A stretch of 64,000 nucleotides of DNA from Zeugodacus cucurbitae (Eukaryota > Arthropoda > Insecta > Diptera > Tephritidae): NCBI RefSeq assembly GCF_028554725.1, contig NC_071669.1, positions 12,963,001 to 13,027,000 of the forward strand. Direction: 5' to 3'. A program made the position numbers and the translations under genes. The first letter of the stretch is position 1, and each line of letters starts with the position of its first letter. Below, one piece after another: positions 37,411-51,905 of the stretch. The notes beneath the pieces are model-generated. The model saw only the letters and a list, made by a program, of their open reading frames with translations, ran no database searches and was not told where the DNA came from.

Positions 37411-39674
37411 CTACTTACCTTTCAACTTGCTAAGTGCCAAGACGTAAACAAACAATCAACGAGTAAAATTTGTTTAACACATTTTCGTTGCAATGCGCCC
37501 GCATTAAAATGCAAACACAAGTAGACATATACACATATGGTGCTCTAGAAAATTATACAAGCATGTGCATACACCATCGCTGCTGTTGTTATTGTAGCAC
37601 CTGTGTTGCCGTTTACTCAGCTTTTCTGCTAAAATTGGGTTAGATTTTATTTACTTCGCTAAGGCAATTTAGCGCGCTGTTGCCGCTCATCGTTGTTCTT
37701 GTTTTTGTTCTTTTCTTATTCTTACTCTACCTTCATCTGCTTCTTAAGCGGCTTTCGCAAATATGGGTTAACGAAAATTGGATATGAAGGCGGCAAGATA
37801 TGACTACACGCATGTTGTTGTAGTAGTTGTTGTTGTAATAAATTAAAACGGGGAAAGTGTTGCAGTGAGGATATTACAAGCGGGATTTTCTAGAATTGGA
37901 AAATAACTTTTGAGTGAGAATTAATTCAGAATGTTCCAAAGAATCTTAGAACAAAGTTAATATGCAATATGAATATGTAAACAAATAACATGGTATTGAA
38001 TGAGCTCTCACTCAACCCTAAAAAAAATTCTAAGCTGTTCAAAATATCTTGTAAATTTTAAACTTGAATTGAATGAATTAACAGATTCCTGCTAACACTG
38101 TAACACATGCTAAGCTCTAATCGGAATCAGAATATCGGTATGAATGCAAAAAGTATTAATTTCACTGGGACTAAAAACACGAACCGAATAGTTTTGTAGG
38201 TCATTATTATCAGTATCAAAAGATATGAATATATTAAACGATTTCCTTTGATTAGCATATAAAGCCGGCTATAGGTGAAATCAGGTTGCCAGATGATACC
38301 GATGTGCTTTGAAAAGGAATGAACCTGATTATTTGGGTACCTTTGAACAATATTTGAGCAATTTAACTCAAGCTTTGTATTCATATTTCTAATGTTATCT
38401 TAATATATCTGATATTCGTGGTGGCTCTTGACCACTTCGCATATATTAACATGGTTTTAACATTCAAGAACTATAAGGCTTGCATTTACTAGTAAAAAGT
38501 GGGCTAAATCGAACTACTTACTAAGCCTGCAAAACTCAATTAAAAACCAATAAGATATATCTTATCGTGCATTTAGATCGCATTTTTACTCAGCACAACC
38601 AATTACTTTAATATGCAAATTGCTTCTTGAAAGTTTATATAGTGCCTGATTCAAATTAAACTTCTTACAACGGCTGCACCTTGACGAGCATTTGCAACTA
38701 TAGCCGCTTCGTTCCTTCTCTCTCACACCCACTACTTTGTTGCCCAATTGAAAAAAGCCATTAACGACAAAACTATTCAACCAACGTTCTATGGCTGCGT
38801 TGAAAACGCAAAATTTTTTATAGTTTCCTTCCGCGCTAGACACCTCCCTCCAACACCACCACTAGCGCTTCCCAAACTTACTAGACCATATTCACAGTGA
38901 ACGTATACTTCCTGCCTGCTGTTAGTTAGCTAAATCGCGCCGCTATGTCCGTTCACGTTTATTCCACGTTCATTTAGTTGAACTTTGAAGTAACAAACAA
39001 AAAAAACCACTATAAAATTAAATAAAATAAAAATAAAAACAAAAATAAAATAAAAATCGTCAGCAACTGCACCGCTGTTGGAGTGAACCATAGGCAAATT
39101 AAAGAAAATTCATTAAAAAATACAAAACGATAAAAAGTTGCACGGGACGAAAATTAGTTTAACAAGAAGAAGCTGAAAAATGCAGTCGATAGTCAGGTGG
39201 GTGGGTCAGTGCGGAGTTTGGATGGGGAAGCGCGCTGGTCAAGGAGCGAGGCGTTGATGGGGGCTTTTAAAGTTTACGACCGGCTAAAATAACCGAAAAG
39301 CGCAGTGGCAGTAATGTGAAAGCAGAAAAAATAGTAAAAAATAGTAAAATGCAGTGGAGACGTGCATAAAGCGGAATTAAAAAGAAAAGCTGACGAAAGC
39401 CTATAATTTGCAATTATAATAGTTTTAATTAAATTGTGCGTTAATTTTATGACGTCCTGCAGCTGGAGGACATACGTATAAACGCAGTTTATGCGGGTGT
39501 GTTTTTTTGAGTTCGAATTAAAACTGAATAAGCTGGGATTTTTACCCCTTCATATAGCCAATAGACTATAGCTCTTTCAGGATTGTTAGTCCTAAGATTG
39601 TCAAAAAACTCTAGCAAGAGATTCAAGGACTATATAGTAAGGAGGCTAAAGGGAAAAATACTAAAAATATAAAA
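37411..39674. other. Intergenic region, possible leader-like sequence near 39 kb
   Basis: No confirmed gene. At 38990-39200 an A-rich stretch leads to an ATG (39180) with a donor-like 'cag/gtgggt' at 39194-39202, which resembles a short first exon. There is no partner exon to support it. Confidence 0.35.
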
Positions 39675-40048
39675 CGAGGCATGTTCAAAAAATAAAAGTA
39701 ATTCAAAAATTTCAAATTATCAATTTTTTGTCTTATGTTGATATACATGATCCTGATATCAACTTTGCTTACTAAGCCTGTTTTCCCCAGGCATGACTCC
39801 AATGATTTTTTCAAAAATAAAGTGAACCTTAAAGAGACGTCATTTTACAAGCATAGCAAACGAGAACTCGCTGAAAGAGCCAAAAATTGAGTCTGAGTAG
39901 TGTTTCGATGATTGGAAAAAGTACTGGCATAAGTGCATAATATAAAATGTAGACTATTTCAAAGGCAACAACATTAATGTGGACCTATAAATAAATATTT
40001 TTGTTTGGAGAAAAAACGGAATTCCCGTAATTTTTTGAACACAACTCT
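39675..40048 (+). mobile_element. Internally deleted mariner element C with both ends
   Basis: The left end is 'cgaggcatgttcaaaaaata'. The right end reads 'cccgtaattttttgaacaca', the inverse of the family terminus. In between is a decayed transposase C-terminus: CFDDWKKYWHKCII, DYFKGNNINVDL and TAA, the standard mariner ending. About two thirds of a normal ~1.3-kb element is missing. Confidence 0.78.
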
Positions 40049-43000
40049 TGCAGCTACTCACAGGAGAATATGTGCACGGAAGTAAGCTTTCATTGGTATA
40101 GATCATAAATTCAGTAATTAAAATATTATACAACTTCCACTTCGATTTGCATGCAATTTGTGAACAATACATCAATTTATTTTATACGAACAATTTACCA
40201 AGAATTCAGTAAAAAATCAAGATTATATATGTAAGTATATACATATGTATATCTTGTGGCATATACACCAAATACTTTATAGATCAACATCACTCTACTA
40301 TCTGCACTCTACTATCTGTTCGCCACGTGTCTTGTTATACTAATATCTGTATCATACTAATACTAATACATAAATAAGTAAAAACAAATTCTTAGATAAG
40401 CTGACACATCATAAATAACGAAAAATCACTCATACGCACTGGCTAGAACTGAGATTAATTGTCACTTAAGTCGCTCGCAATTGAAAAACAAATATTGTTT
40501 GAAGTAAATAAATTTCTTTGCTTTTCCTTTGGTGCTGAGCAGCTGTTTGGCTGCACACAAGCTGTCGGTGAAATTTATGATAAATTGTGGGGTTTTCAGA
40601 AAGATCTAGTATGTGTATTGATTGAGAGTAAGTTGTTGAGTATTTTTTAGTGAATATATATTTTGTTAGTGAAATTTTGTGTATTAATGGAACTGAAAGA
40701 GTTGGATGTAAATATTGAACTAATAAACTTAGATTTAATGCTTTTTGGGTACTTTTGTATGAATAAAGTTGTTGTGGTAATAAAATTAATGCATTTAGAA
40801 AATTTTGGTATATATTAAAACTATTTATTAAGGATATTCGGTTAGAAAAATTTATTTATGATGAAGTGGCGTTACTATTCTGTATGAGAGTAACAGATTT
40901 TCAATAATTAATTAAGGTCATACTATATGATTTCGCATACCAACGCTTGCTCCCAAGGAATTTTCTTCTGTACTTTCATGACTGAAAGGCACTGGACTTG
41001 AAGGGTATTACAATTATAAAGTGTTTTTTGTTGCTTAAAATATCAGTTGCAAGTTTCTATACATAAATATTTAATATGAAGACTTCTTGTTCACTGAAAT
41101 ATGCAGAAAAATATGAAATATTGAGATTCAGCAGTAAATAACTTTAAAAACAGTATTATTTTTTTTAAATGAAAATATATTTTATGTATATAAATTAACA
41201 AATATTACTAATATTTATTTATAATTAATTTAAGGGTACATAATCGAACAAAAAAAAAAAAAAAAATACTGAAACCAATCAGCATGCAATTTAGTAGATT
41301 TACAAATATCAGGTGTGAAAAAATTTATTGAAGAAAATTATAATTAAATAACTGGCCCTACGATCCTTGCAGGAGTAGCAGGAACAAATGTACATGTATA
41401 ATATTTTTTCTTCGACTAAACATAAGTACAAACACTCTACATTACTCAATTATTTAAATATATTTTCCAGTTTAATTAGACACTAATATTTAGAGCGCAC
41501 TCCCTATTATGACTGGGGATTAATGTGAAATATAATATTTAAAATGTATATAAAACATTTTACATTTACTAAAACTCAATTTTATTTATTCACAAATAGC
41601 AGTAAATAATTTTAGCAAACCATAATTATGTTGCGCTACTCCGGCTACAGCCCATTAATTAACCGCTTAACAGTGCGTATGAGTGATTAAAATGCTATGA
41701 TCAAGCGCTAAAATAGTGTTTATATTGAAGACCGAAATTTCCAAAAGCGATATTTATGAAAGCTACCAACAGTTGAGTAGTGTACACAAAACCGCTACAG
41801 CAACTGCTGCTGCGTAAATTGTCCGATGCAATGCCTAACAATTTGCCAACGTGGCGTATGAGTGACGAGATACGAATGGCAAAATCAAATGGAAAATCAT
41901 GCGTCAATATTTGCTATAAAACAAATTTGATTTTAAACAAATTGTGACCACCAACTTCAAAAATGTTGCATAAATTTGCATATTGCAATTTGACATACAT
42001 GCGTTGTTGTCCTGGATGATTGGTATGGCGCTTGTGCGTAGCTACTGTGTGCCACGGCGTATGCGTTATGTTTATTAAATATGTTATGCATGAGGAAATA
42101 TAGCTGTGGTCGGCATATTTAACGATTATTCTATATAAACATAAACTTCTGTTTATTAAATGTGTGGTTAGATCTTGGTGTTTGGGCTTTTCATTTGACT
42201 TTGAGTTATTTATTGAACAAAATTTTTAAATAAAATGTTTTCATTTCTTTTCATTTTCATTGAAAATTTAATTTCTAAGCTGATTTCTGTCTTATTAAGG
42301 CTTAAGGTGTATATTTTTCTTATTCCAATATTTGGTTTTCCTGAACACCATACAAACTTCGTGTTTTGGCTGCTAATTAATACATGCATCCAACCTACTG
42401 AACTGTGTATGCATGCCATGCGCCAATTTTTAATTTCTATGCAGTGACGTTGAAAGTACACACACAATCACACCCAAAAATAACAGCTGGGAGGGCAGTA
42501 AACAAATATTTACATAGCTAGACATAGCAGAGTAGGCCTTAGTACCGAACATTTTTGACTGAAATCAAATGCAAATATACTCTTGCGGACATCTGCGCAT
42601 TGCAGTGTTATGCCACAATTACAACAAACACACACATATGCACAACTGCTTGGTCAATCATTCAGGCATGTGGTAATTTGGGCAAATTTAACCGCTCGAA
42701 TATTCGTAATGGCACAAGCCATTCATCATTGCCACTCCGATAGGTCAATAGAGCGGTGATGGACACCGTTGTTGCTTGCCCCGGCTCGTGTGCGCGTGCA
42801 CGTAACAGTGGTATAGTATTCGCAAAGCTTTAATGAACACATAAACATCTGGTTAACCGCGTGTGCAGGCATTACAACTATACTTGCATCCATGTATATC
42901 AAATATGCTGTTATAAGAGTATTAAGCTGCTATTATGGTTTTGCTTGTTGACTAATATACGCACGTACAAATACATAAATATTTACATGTGCTTTGTTAA

Positions 43001-43199
43001 TTCAGGAAATAGAAATAAACTGTTGGTATTAGCGATACTCAGAAAGCATGAATAAATTCCTATATATGTACCTAAAATATGCATTACTTAATAGAAATGT
43101 AGCCCATACATAAACACCGAAATATGCAAAGGTTCGAAAATAAACTCAAAATTTATTACTGAATTAACATTCATGACAAACGCTGTTTTGATTATATTT
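40049..43199. other. Intergenic region without recognised genes
   Basis: AT-rich, with a 17-A run near 41250. Frames of 62-85 codons on both strands lack recognisable domains. Confidence 0.45.
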
Positions 43200-43900
43200 T
43201 AAACGTTTTTTCTAATGTTTGAATTTTTCTCATGACCTAATCTATTAAATTACTCAATGAGTAATTAACTAATAGAGTTCAATTTACTAATTGCATTTAA
43301 AATAATAACAGAAAAATTAACTAATTGGATTTAATGAAAAAAATACAATTTTACTAAATGAATACAATTAGCTAATTGAGTAAATAGAACTTAAATTGTT
43401 GCATAGTTCAGTAATAATGAGTTAGAGTACAATTAACAAATTAAACAATTATCTAATTGAGTTATATTGTTTATTGTTGCATAGCCAACCAATGTGGAAA
43501 TAATATTGCATAATTAGCTATTTGTATCTAATTTACTAATTGAACAATTAACAAATTGTGTTCAAAATTTTCAATAGAATTTTATTAATTAAATTAATTT
43601 ATTGAATTTAATTGAATTCCATTTAGCTATTTAGTTATACTATAATCCAATAATGTGGAATTTTTAATATAAAATTGGAAAATTTGTTATTTATCTTTAA
43701 TTTACTAATTTAACAACTTAACTAATTCCGTTCAATTTAAAAATGTCCGTCGAAATAGTAATTGAAAATTAAAAAAAATATATAATTGAACAATTATATA
43801 TGAACAAATTGAGTTCAATTAGCTACTTCACTCCGAATAACTGTTCAAATAAGTTTTAATCGACAACGAAGCAATATAAAAATTCCGTTAAATAAACATC
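43200..43900. repeat. Decayed AT-rich tandem repeat, period about 160-170 bp
   Basis: 'aatgtggaa' at 43491 and 43652, and 'taatttactaatt' at 43529 and 43698, are spaced about 161-169 bp apart in the same order. 'aattgagt', 'ttcaattta' and 'acaattaac' words recur across the block. Divergence between units is high, so the boundaries are approximate. Confidence 0.5.
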
Positions 43901-46900
43901 TTGTAGAAGACACACAAACTCTTGTACTAATTTTTAATTTTTAAATAATACAGGTCAATTGACATCTTAATTGTATCATATAATTGAGCCATATTGGTTT
44001 AATTGAACATCCTTCCCTTATTAAAAATTCAATATTTATGTAGATGACACCTCACAAGTCCTATGTCTAAAATCCATTTTACCTTTGCCTGCTGCCCATT
44101 AACTATTATTATTTCGCAAGCCGACTGTCTGGCCGTTTGTTGACGTTCGTGCGTAACAATTGAAATCCCAACAACAAAATACACATACCAGCCTGTCAGT
44201 GGCATGTAGCACGTATTAATTGCAGTAAGTAAATGGCGGCTGTAAAACAAACGTCAAACTGAAACTGAATAACAAATTGTAGCATAACTAATTTGCTTGA
44301 ACAACGTTGGTGTTTATGAGTGCACAGAAGTGATGGAGAGCGAGAGAAAGAGAAGATGTGCATGGAGAAGCGTGGTAGAGTGAAATTATTGGTACGCGTT
44401 CCTTTTGGGCAATGCTCAGTCATTTGTCGCGCACATTATGATGACATGAAATGGCTTATAAATTACACGCTGACAAGTGCTCATTTGGCAAATGTTCGAG
44501 TACGGAATATTAATGTTCTTTTTTATTCATTTTTTTACCATTTAAGGGTTAGGGGTTTATACTTATTTTTAAGGTAATAAACAGATTTATATTATACATA
44601 AAAATATTGTAGGAGCCTTTTGATGAACAAATCAACTTTAACTTAAACTTGCTATTATTAATTCAGAACATTCAAAGGTCTTCCTAAGGCAAACTAGCAC
44701 ATTCCCGAAGCATGAACAAATTTCCTTGTGTCGCTTAAGGCATGGTCTGTCCTCAAACATCGACTCAAACATACGTCCTATCCAATATATATCTAATTAA
44801 ATACAATTTCATGTTTGCTCATTATGCACAAAATAAACAATAATATAACTAGCATCCGAAATTGATTCTCAAATATTGCACACTATAAATTATCCAATCT
44901 TATATATGTCCAACAATAGCCACAATTGCAATATAACAACAAATATTGACCTACGCTTGACTCGATGAGCACACACACACGGTACTTCAAAGCAAGTGAC
45001 TCTCATTCAGAACACTAAGATGTTGTCGGTTGTTGTTTACAATGCTTTCGATTATTGATATGTGCATTTGTGCATTTCAGCAGATCCCTCAAACCCTTTA
45101 ATGTAAACAACCTTACAGCCGAAATCAGTTGCATATGTATATGTTCTTATGCGAGTAAGCATTTTCGAAACTATATGACCAATAAAATAAGCAACATGCT
45201 ACAAATTGTCCACATTCACAGCAATGACGGATATATGCAGTGATGGAACAGTGTGTTGAACTCAATTTCTAAAAAGTTTATATCAAATATTCACTGAAAG
45301 AAGAATTAAATTGACTCATAAAATATAAAATCAGAATAATTAATTAATAATAATTCGGGATGATGAGATCGAGCTACTAGAAGGACATACACCACATTCT
45401 TTATATATGGTCTATTTAGAGTCTTCGGAACTTTTATACCAATTGAGATTCTTTGAAATTTTGTGAATGTTCATACTGTACATAAATACAAATTGTAGAC
45501 TATCTAATTCTTCCATCTCGGCGGGGAATTAAAATGTTCATCTATCTTAATTGAAAAACAAGAAATGTACATAAGATCCTCATGTTCGATATTATATTAG
45601 AGGTCAATAATACCGAGATCTACTGTCTGATCATAACCTCCGAAGAAATTATTTTACAAGAATCATTCCTTGAGACCACCTTGTCTAACGATTTTTTCTG
45701 GGAGTCAAACCAGAAACTAGAAACTCAGCCAGTTAGTTGAAATATGAGATATCCTTCAAAGTTATGTTGTAGATATTCCAATAAACTTAAAAGTTATATC
45801 CCATAATAAAATTGTAAACTCTTATCTAACTCTATTTCCGGACAAAATACCAAGCAGTGCCACTTCTATTTCATATAACTATCACTTGTGGCCAATATCA
45901 CTCGTCCACTTGCTATATACTAGAGTTTCACTTACATGTTGCATTCCACAAGTGCCACAAACCGCAAAACGTTCATGAAATCAAAAGTTTTCAAACGGAA
46001 TAACTCAAAAAGCGCAACAATATATCATACTCACATGTGTACGAAGGATATAGAGCCAAAAGAGAGAGAGAAAGAGAAAAAGGGTAAATACATAGTTGCA
46101 TGTGGTGTAACGTAAACGAGTTTAAGTTATTGTGGGAATATGAGACGTATGCACGGCGATTGCGTGGGCTATAAAAATGCCATAAGAACTTTGTTTTAAC
46201 AAGCGACTCATAGCGGTAGAACACACAAATTGTTGTAACATACTCACTAGAGATACATGTGTAACTGAGTTTGTGGCTGTTTAGATGATTTAGTGAGAGG
46301 AGCAGAGAAATCTACCATATGAAACCAGCTAGAGCTATAGCAAATAAAGAAACGATCTCACCGGACGCTATCAAATCCACACTACCTTCAACACTTTGGC
46401 TCCAACCCTCTTAAATAATTCAGCTTGATACAGCAGTAGTTGTTATTATTGTTCAAGAATTAAGAAAGAACAAAAAAATAAAATTTCAATCACTTTTCAT
46501 GCACACGCCTCACTTCATCCACTAACCATTTTTCTTATGCTAAACAATTTCATTCCGTTTAGAAATTCACACCGATGCGTCCACATTTGATTCAGTTTTA
46601 GTGCTGGCGGGTCATCGCACAGGAATTGCTGTTTGAAAAGTTTTCCATTTATCAAAGTTAGTGGTGCAATACCACTATGCATATATGTATGACTGTGTGT
46701 AGTGGCGAAGAAACTACTTTTATGTGTGAATGAAATGTGCTGAAAACATTTTGCTCATACGACGTGGTGCACACGTTGGCCATTAAAGCACACACACTTG
46801 GTTAATTTCTGGTGGATGGTGGAAAATTTAATTAGAATAGCGCAAATTTATTAAAACATGATTCGTCTTATCAGAATATGACACTATCATCTGGTATAAA

Positions 46901-49189
46901 ACATGGCTAATCGTCTTGGAGGTCTTGTATCTTAGGTATTTCTTACAAGGCCGCTATTATCTTAATTTCATTAATATAACGGCGAAGTGATCTTTTTTAG
47001 GCTTCGTACACCTCTTATTTCAGTCAGGATTCTAGAGAGAATTTAGAGCTGAGTCAGACCATTTGGTGAGCTCGGATTTTTATCAACAGTGTCTGGTTCC
47101 ATATCATACATTATCGTTATTCGCGTTCCTCGAGGCGATAATCAAACGGTCACGGTCAAATACAAGTTCTTTGTAAATCTAGAAAAAATGTGTAATTGAA
47201 TAAATTCCCGCTAGTTCACTTGGTGGCTGAAGATGTGAAAGAAAAGGGGGTTTAATCCATGTGCACGAAAGGACTAGACTGTCAGGAAGGAAGTATTAAT
47301 ATCGTTCTAGATCATCTTGTCCGAACTACTTTAACAAGTGGAATTTGGTATGTTTTTAACCATTTTTATGTGAGTGGAGATTAGACGATGCCTACTAAGC
47401 CACTATCTCTCTTTAAACCATAGTGGCTGTCAATGATTTTCGTTCATCTCAGGTCAAACCCTGGAATATATTAAACTCTAAAGGTTAAATTTTTGAAACA
47501 ATGTAAGTTCTGTCTGTCTCTTTCTACAACCAAAATAGTATCCACAGCGAAGACGGGCACATCTGTTGTTAAAACTCCATAGATTGTATCAATTTCAGCA
47601 CAAGTTAACAAAGAGCACTCATATGAAAAGGAAAGGAAATAGGGGACAAGTAAGGGAACCAACAAAATGTACAACAAGAAAACAACAATAACAACAACAA
47701 CAGCTTGCAGAAAAGTAGAGTAAACTGCAATATAAGCAACAGTTTTAAATAACAAAAACAGAGAAGTGAACTGGAAACCTGGAAGTCGCAATATAACAAG
47801 ACAAAATAAACTGAAAACCCCAACAGCACAATAACCAATAGTAGCCACAACAACAACAAAAATGACAACAATAATGCTTGCAACAGCTTTCAATTCCGCA
47901 ATATTTTTGCAACAGACATACCACCACAGCAAGACACAACAAGAAATAAGGAATAAAACGTTGTCGCGTCTCCATCAATGTTCGAGAAAATGTCTTCGTC
48001 GCCAGCGCTTACACATCCCACAGCACCGCTAGTATACGCTATTACATATAATGAAACTATAGTACTAACAACTGCTATCTTCGACTTGCCGCCTAACTGA
48101 ATTTCTTATCGTGCGACGCTGCTTTCAACAGTTTAAATAACGCGCTGAGGCGACGCCGTCAGAAAGACAAGCGAAGTCTTAGATACAGTTAGAAGCGTAG
48201 ATAAATACCCGTGGGTACAGTTATATGTTGATATATACCGTTATAGTTGTATAGTTGTCAGTGCTGAAAGCATTAGGCCAACAACTTTGCGGTCATGTTG
48301 CACGATTGAAAAGTTTCTTAACGCGCGGCGCGCATAGCATTCCGTCATGCCTCTTGTCTGCTTGGCATGCAGGACAACGCGCGGCACATTAACTCTGCTC
48401 ACGGTGCAACTGCTCTTCACGGGCTTGTTGCAAGAGTCTTGGTATCATTTAGCCATTCAGCCAGTGCAATAAGCAGCGTGTTTGCAAGTATTGCAGTTGC
48501 ACGCTTGTGTGCGTTGTGCTGTCTATGATAGTGTCGCCAGTGCGCACGTCCACATGTGCTGTCGCTTTCCCATTGTTTAATGGTCACATTAAAATGCCTG
48601 GACGCGCAGCCGGCAAGAAGTTAGCGCAGCTGGGTGGGGCAAGCGTTGCAAGATAGTAGCGACTCCTGCGGCTTGCAGTGTCTAACAGCCATGTCGCCAA
48701 GTTTTTCTTGAGTAAAGTGACTTTTAGCTGTTCGTTGACTTCTTTTGTGGCTCACTCACTCTTCTTCAGTCTTTTATACGGTCCTCCTCAACTATCTTTG
48801 CTTGCTTAGGCACCACCGCCATACTGCTATCGCACCCCTCTACTTTCCGCATTAAAAGCGCTACAAAAACTTTCTTTCAAACAAATTAATGAAATGTGAA
48901 AACTAGTTGATAGAAAATAGTAAAAACGGAAGAGGATAATGGACAACAAAAAAGAAATGCGAAAATAAGTAAGAAAATTTGAATGCGAAAAAAGGACATG
49001 GGAAATGAAAAAAAAAAACGTCGAAAATGCACATGAATAGAAAATTTCGCATACTTCAGTCCAGCACATGCGACATTTTAACGGTAAACTTATCAGACAT
49101 TCGGGATAAAACCGCATGCCATGCGTTGTTAAGTCAAGCCATGCATGCTATGCTATGCCATCAACTTGACCAATGAACATATTTGCTTG
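43901..49189. other. Intergenic region without recognised genes
   Basis: At 47640-47960 the + strand is CAA-rich, producing a 153-codon hydrophobic minus-strand frame that I regard as a shadow. 48000-48800 is GC-richer without a convincing frame. 45568-45590 carries a short match to the dispersed repeat ('cctcatgttcgata'). Confidence 0.45.
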
Positions 49190-50610
49190 TTATACTCTCG
49201 CAACAAAGTTGCTACGAGAGTTTAATAGTTTTGTTCACATAACGGTTGTTTGTAACACCTAAAACTAGACGAGTTTGATATTGAGCCATATATACCAAAG
49301 TGATCAAGGTGACGAGTAGATTTGAAATCCGGATGTCCGTCTGTGCAAGCTGTAACTTGAGTAAAAATTAAGATATCTTAATGAAACTTGGAACACATGT
49401 TTCTTGGGGCAGTGAGAGGGTTGCTTTCGACCCTTTCGGACCATTGCCACGCCCACAAAATGGCGAAAACCAAAAACACATAAAGTGTCATAACTAAGCC
49501 ATAAATAAAGTTATAAAAATAAAATTTGGAATAAGAGATCGCACTAGGAAGGGGCATATTTGGGTGTAGTTGTTTTGGGGAAGTGGGCGTGGCCCCGCCC
49601 ACAAATCGGTTATTTATATATAACTCGCAAACCAATAAAGCTATATAAACCAAACTTTCTGCAGTCGGTTCTCTTACGTACCCTACCACACACCATGAAA
49701 AATAGTTGAAATCGAATAATAACCACGCCCACCTCCCATACAAATGTTATTTTGAAAATTACTAATAACTCTCACTAACGAAAAACGACAAAAACACTAA
49801 ATTTCACAGAAATAATAGTAGAAGGAAGCTGCTCTCAGATTTTTTTACAAAATGAAAAATGAGCGTGGCATCGCCCACTAATGGGTCAAAAACCATATTT
49901 CAGGAACTACTCGACAGATTTTAATGAAATTTCATATATAACACTTCCTTGACACCCTGATGACACGGGTAGAATATGGGCGAAATCGGTTCACAACCAC
50001 GTCTACTTCCCATATAACTCAATTTTTAATTCCGTCTGAATCCTCATGTATACATAAGGAACCAATGAAGATAGCGGAATAAAACTTGACACAATTAGTA
50101 CATATCATCTCTGACTTCACTTGTGAAAAAATTGTCGAAAACGGACTATAACTTTTCAAGGCCCCAGATATCGAACATGTTGAACTCAGCGCCTAAGGAT
50201 AAATTTTAACCGAAAATTTAGGTAAATCTCTCAGATAATTTAATTTAATTCAGAGGAAATTGTTTTCTTCTAATAGTGTTCTATTAAAAATATTATTAAA
50301 ATCGGGTCATAACATCTCCTAGCTCTCATATACCTAATTATAGGTTTTTCAAAAATACGGTGGGCTTTATTCTGCAAATATGTGTTGGTTAATATGTGAG
50401 ATATCTTAGCAAAATTAAGTGAGCGTATAGTCTTCGATATAGTGTACCTTGCTGGTGAAAATGAAAGAATTACATCAGCCCTCATATAGTATATATTATT
50501 CTATTAAACTTTATGCCGAATTTAAGGGTATGTTTGTAAGTTTCTTCAATTAATTGCGAGAGTATAAAATGTTCGGATGCACCCGAACTTAGCTTTTCCT
50601 TACTTGTTTT
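49190..50610 (-). repeat. Reverse-oriented copy of the dispersed hairpin-ended repeat
   Basis: It opens with the tail hairpin 'ctctcgcaacaaagttgcta', then 'cataacggttgtttgtaaca', 'tgtccgtctgtgcaagctgt', 'ccattgccacgcccac' and 'gtgggcgtggccccgccc'. It closes with 'gcgagagtataaaatgttcg', the stem 'gttcggatgcacccgaac' and 'ccttacttgttttt'. Both ends are retained. It is about 250 bp longer than the 19757 copy. Confidence 0.75.
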
Positions 50611-51696
50611 TCCTTTGATTTTATGTTTATGAGATAACCAAAAAGTAGCATGGTGAAGCACAATTTACAATAAAAATTACTACTGAAACTGAAATTACTC
50701 TACACCGCTCAACCTCTTATACATAGAGTGACAACTTGCTCAAAGTTAACTATTTAGCGACATATGATGTCTCGCCGCTATTATTCGATCACCTTAGGAA
50801 TAGTCAAGCGCACTCTTGTGACCCGCTAACGCACTAACATAAATACTCTCAAGCTTCCTTAACTTTTCTATCGCATATGTGTGCATTATTTTCTGTAACC
50901 CACTCACACTCTAACATCACCCATTTGATTTTCCTTATGTTATTTGTTGGCGATAACAAGCTGCCATTACTGCGCTTCAACTATGTGGCAACCACGTGGC
51001 TTTGCGTGAACTGCACAACGTAGTATTTGTCAGCCCTTAAGGCAAGTACTTAATCAATTACTTGCAGCCGTCAGGTGAACAGCAAGTGTACTATTAGAAC
51101 TGAAAAGCTTTACAAGGCGACTTGAGGCAACTAAAGCGGTAAGCAAGCTTTTTGAAAATATTTTTGAGTTGAGTTGAGTTATTGAGTTGAATCACCACAC
51201 AGCATTACATTTACATTATTTATAGCGCCATCTAACGGCTATATTTATTTCAACAGATCGCTGTTTTATACAATTATAAGTTGTTTAAATTAATATGGTA
51301 TTATAAAAAGAGTAATATTTAAAAGGTATTCGAGGTTTCCCGGAGAAGTAAGCAATACAATCTTTTCCCAAAACAAAAAATATAGAGTTTTTCGAAAAGT
51401 ATCAGGCAAAGGGATTCAGAGGGTGATAAAGTTCTCGGAAGAATTTAGAAAAAGTGCATTAAAATGTTTGACTGAACTTTTACCAGAAACATGGAGTATA
51501 GTATAGGCAAAGTCCACAATAACTTATGTATAAAAGTTTTAAATCTATTGAAGTCAGGATACCGATTGGACTGAAAATTGGACCTATCAGTGATGCTCGC
51601 AATATACAGAGCGCCAAAATTATAATAACTGAACTGGTTTGAATGATTTTATTTCTCACATCAATTTCTCTAGAATATCTGAGAGATTTTCCGAAA

Positions 51697-51905
51697 TATT
51701 CGATAAAAAAAGTAGCCACAAAATTGGCATTGAGGTTCTCATGTGGTTCCAGAATTCTTGAAAAGTTAGTTTATTTTCTATTTTTAGACGGCGATATCAT
51801 ACTATAAATTCAGTATTTGTGCAAGATTTTGTTCCGATATCTTCATGGTGCTTTCATTTATATGCTGTAAAATGAACGAATCAGAAGGACTTCAAAATTG
51901 TGGTA
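51697..51905 (+). repeat. Fragment of the dispersed hairpin-ended repeat
   Basis: 'cagtatttgtgcaagatttt' and 'ccgatatcttcatggtgctt' match the segment of the 19757 copy around 20011-20060, in the same order and spacing. Neither end of the element is present. Confidence 0.55.

Noticed and set aside
39180..39202. ATG followed by a donor-like 'cag/gtgggt' after an A-rich leader
   Set aside because: Only five codons and no partner exon; insufficient to call a first exon.
47471..47932. 153-codon hydrophobic minus-strand frame resembling a multi-pass membrane protein
   Set aside because: The + strand is CAA/ACA-rich here, so the reverse reads as Val/Leu/Cys/Phe. There is no domain, and the frame is unsupported by splice sites.
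49378..49743. 121-codon minus-strand frame
   Set aside because: It lies within the dispersed hairpin-ended repeat and matches similar accidental frames in the copy at 20374-20716.
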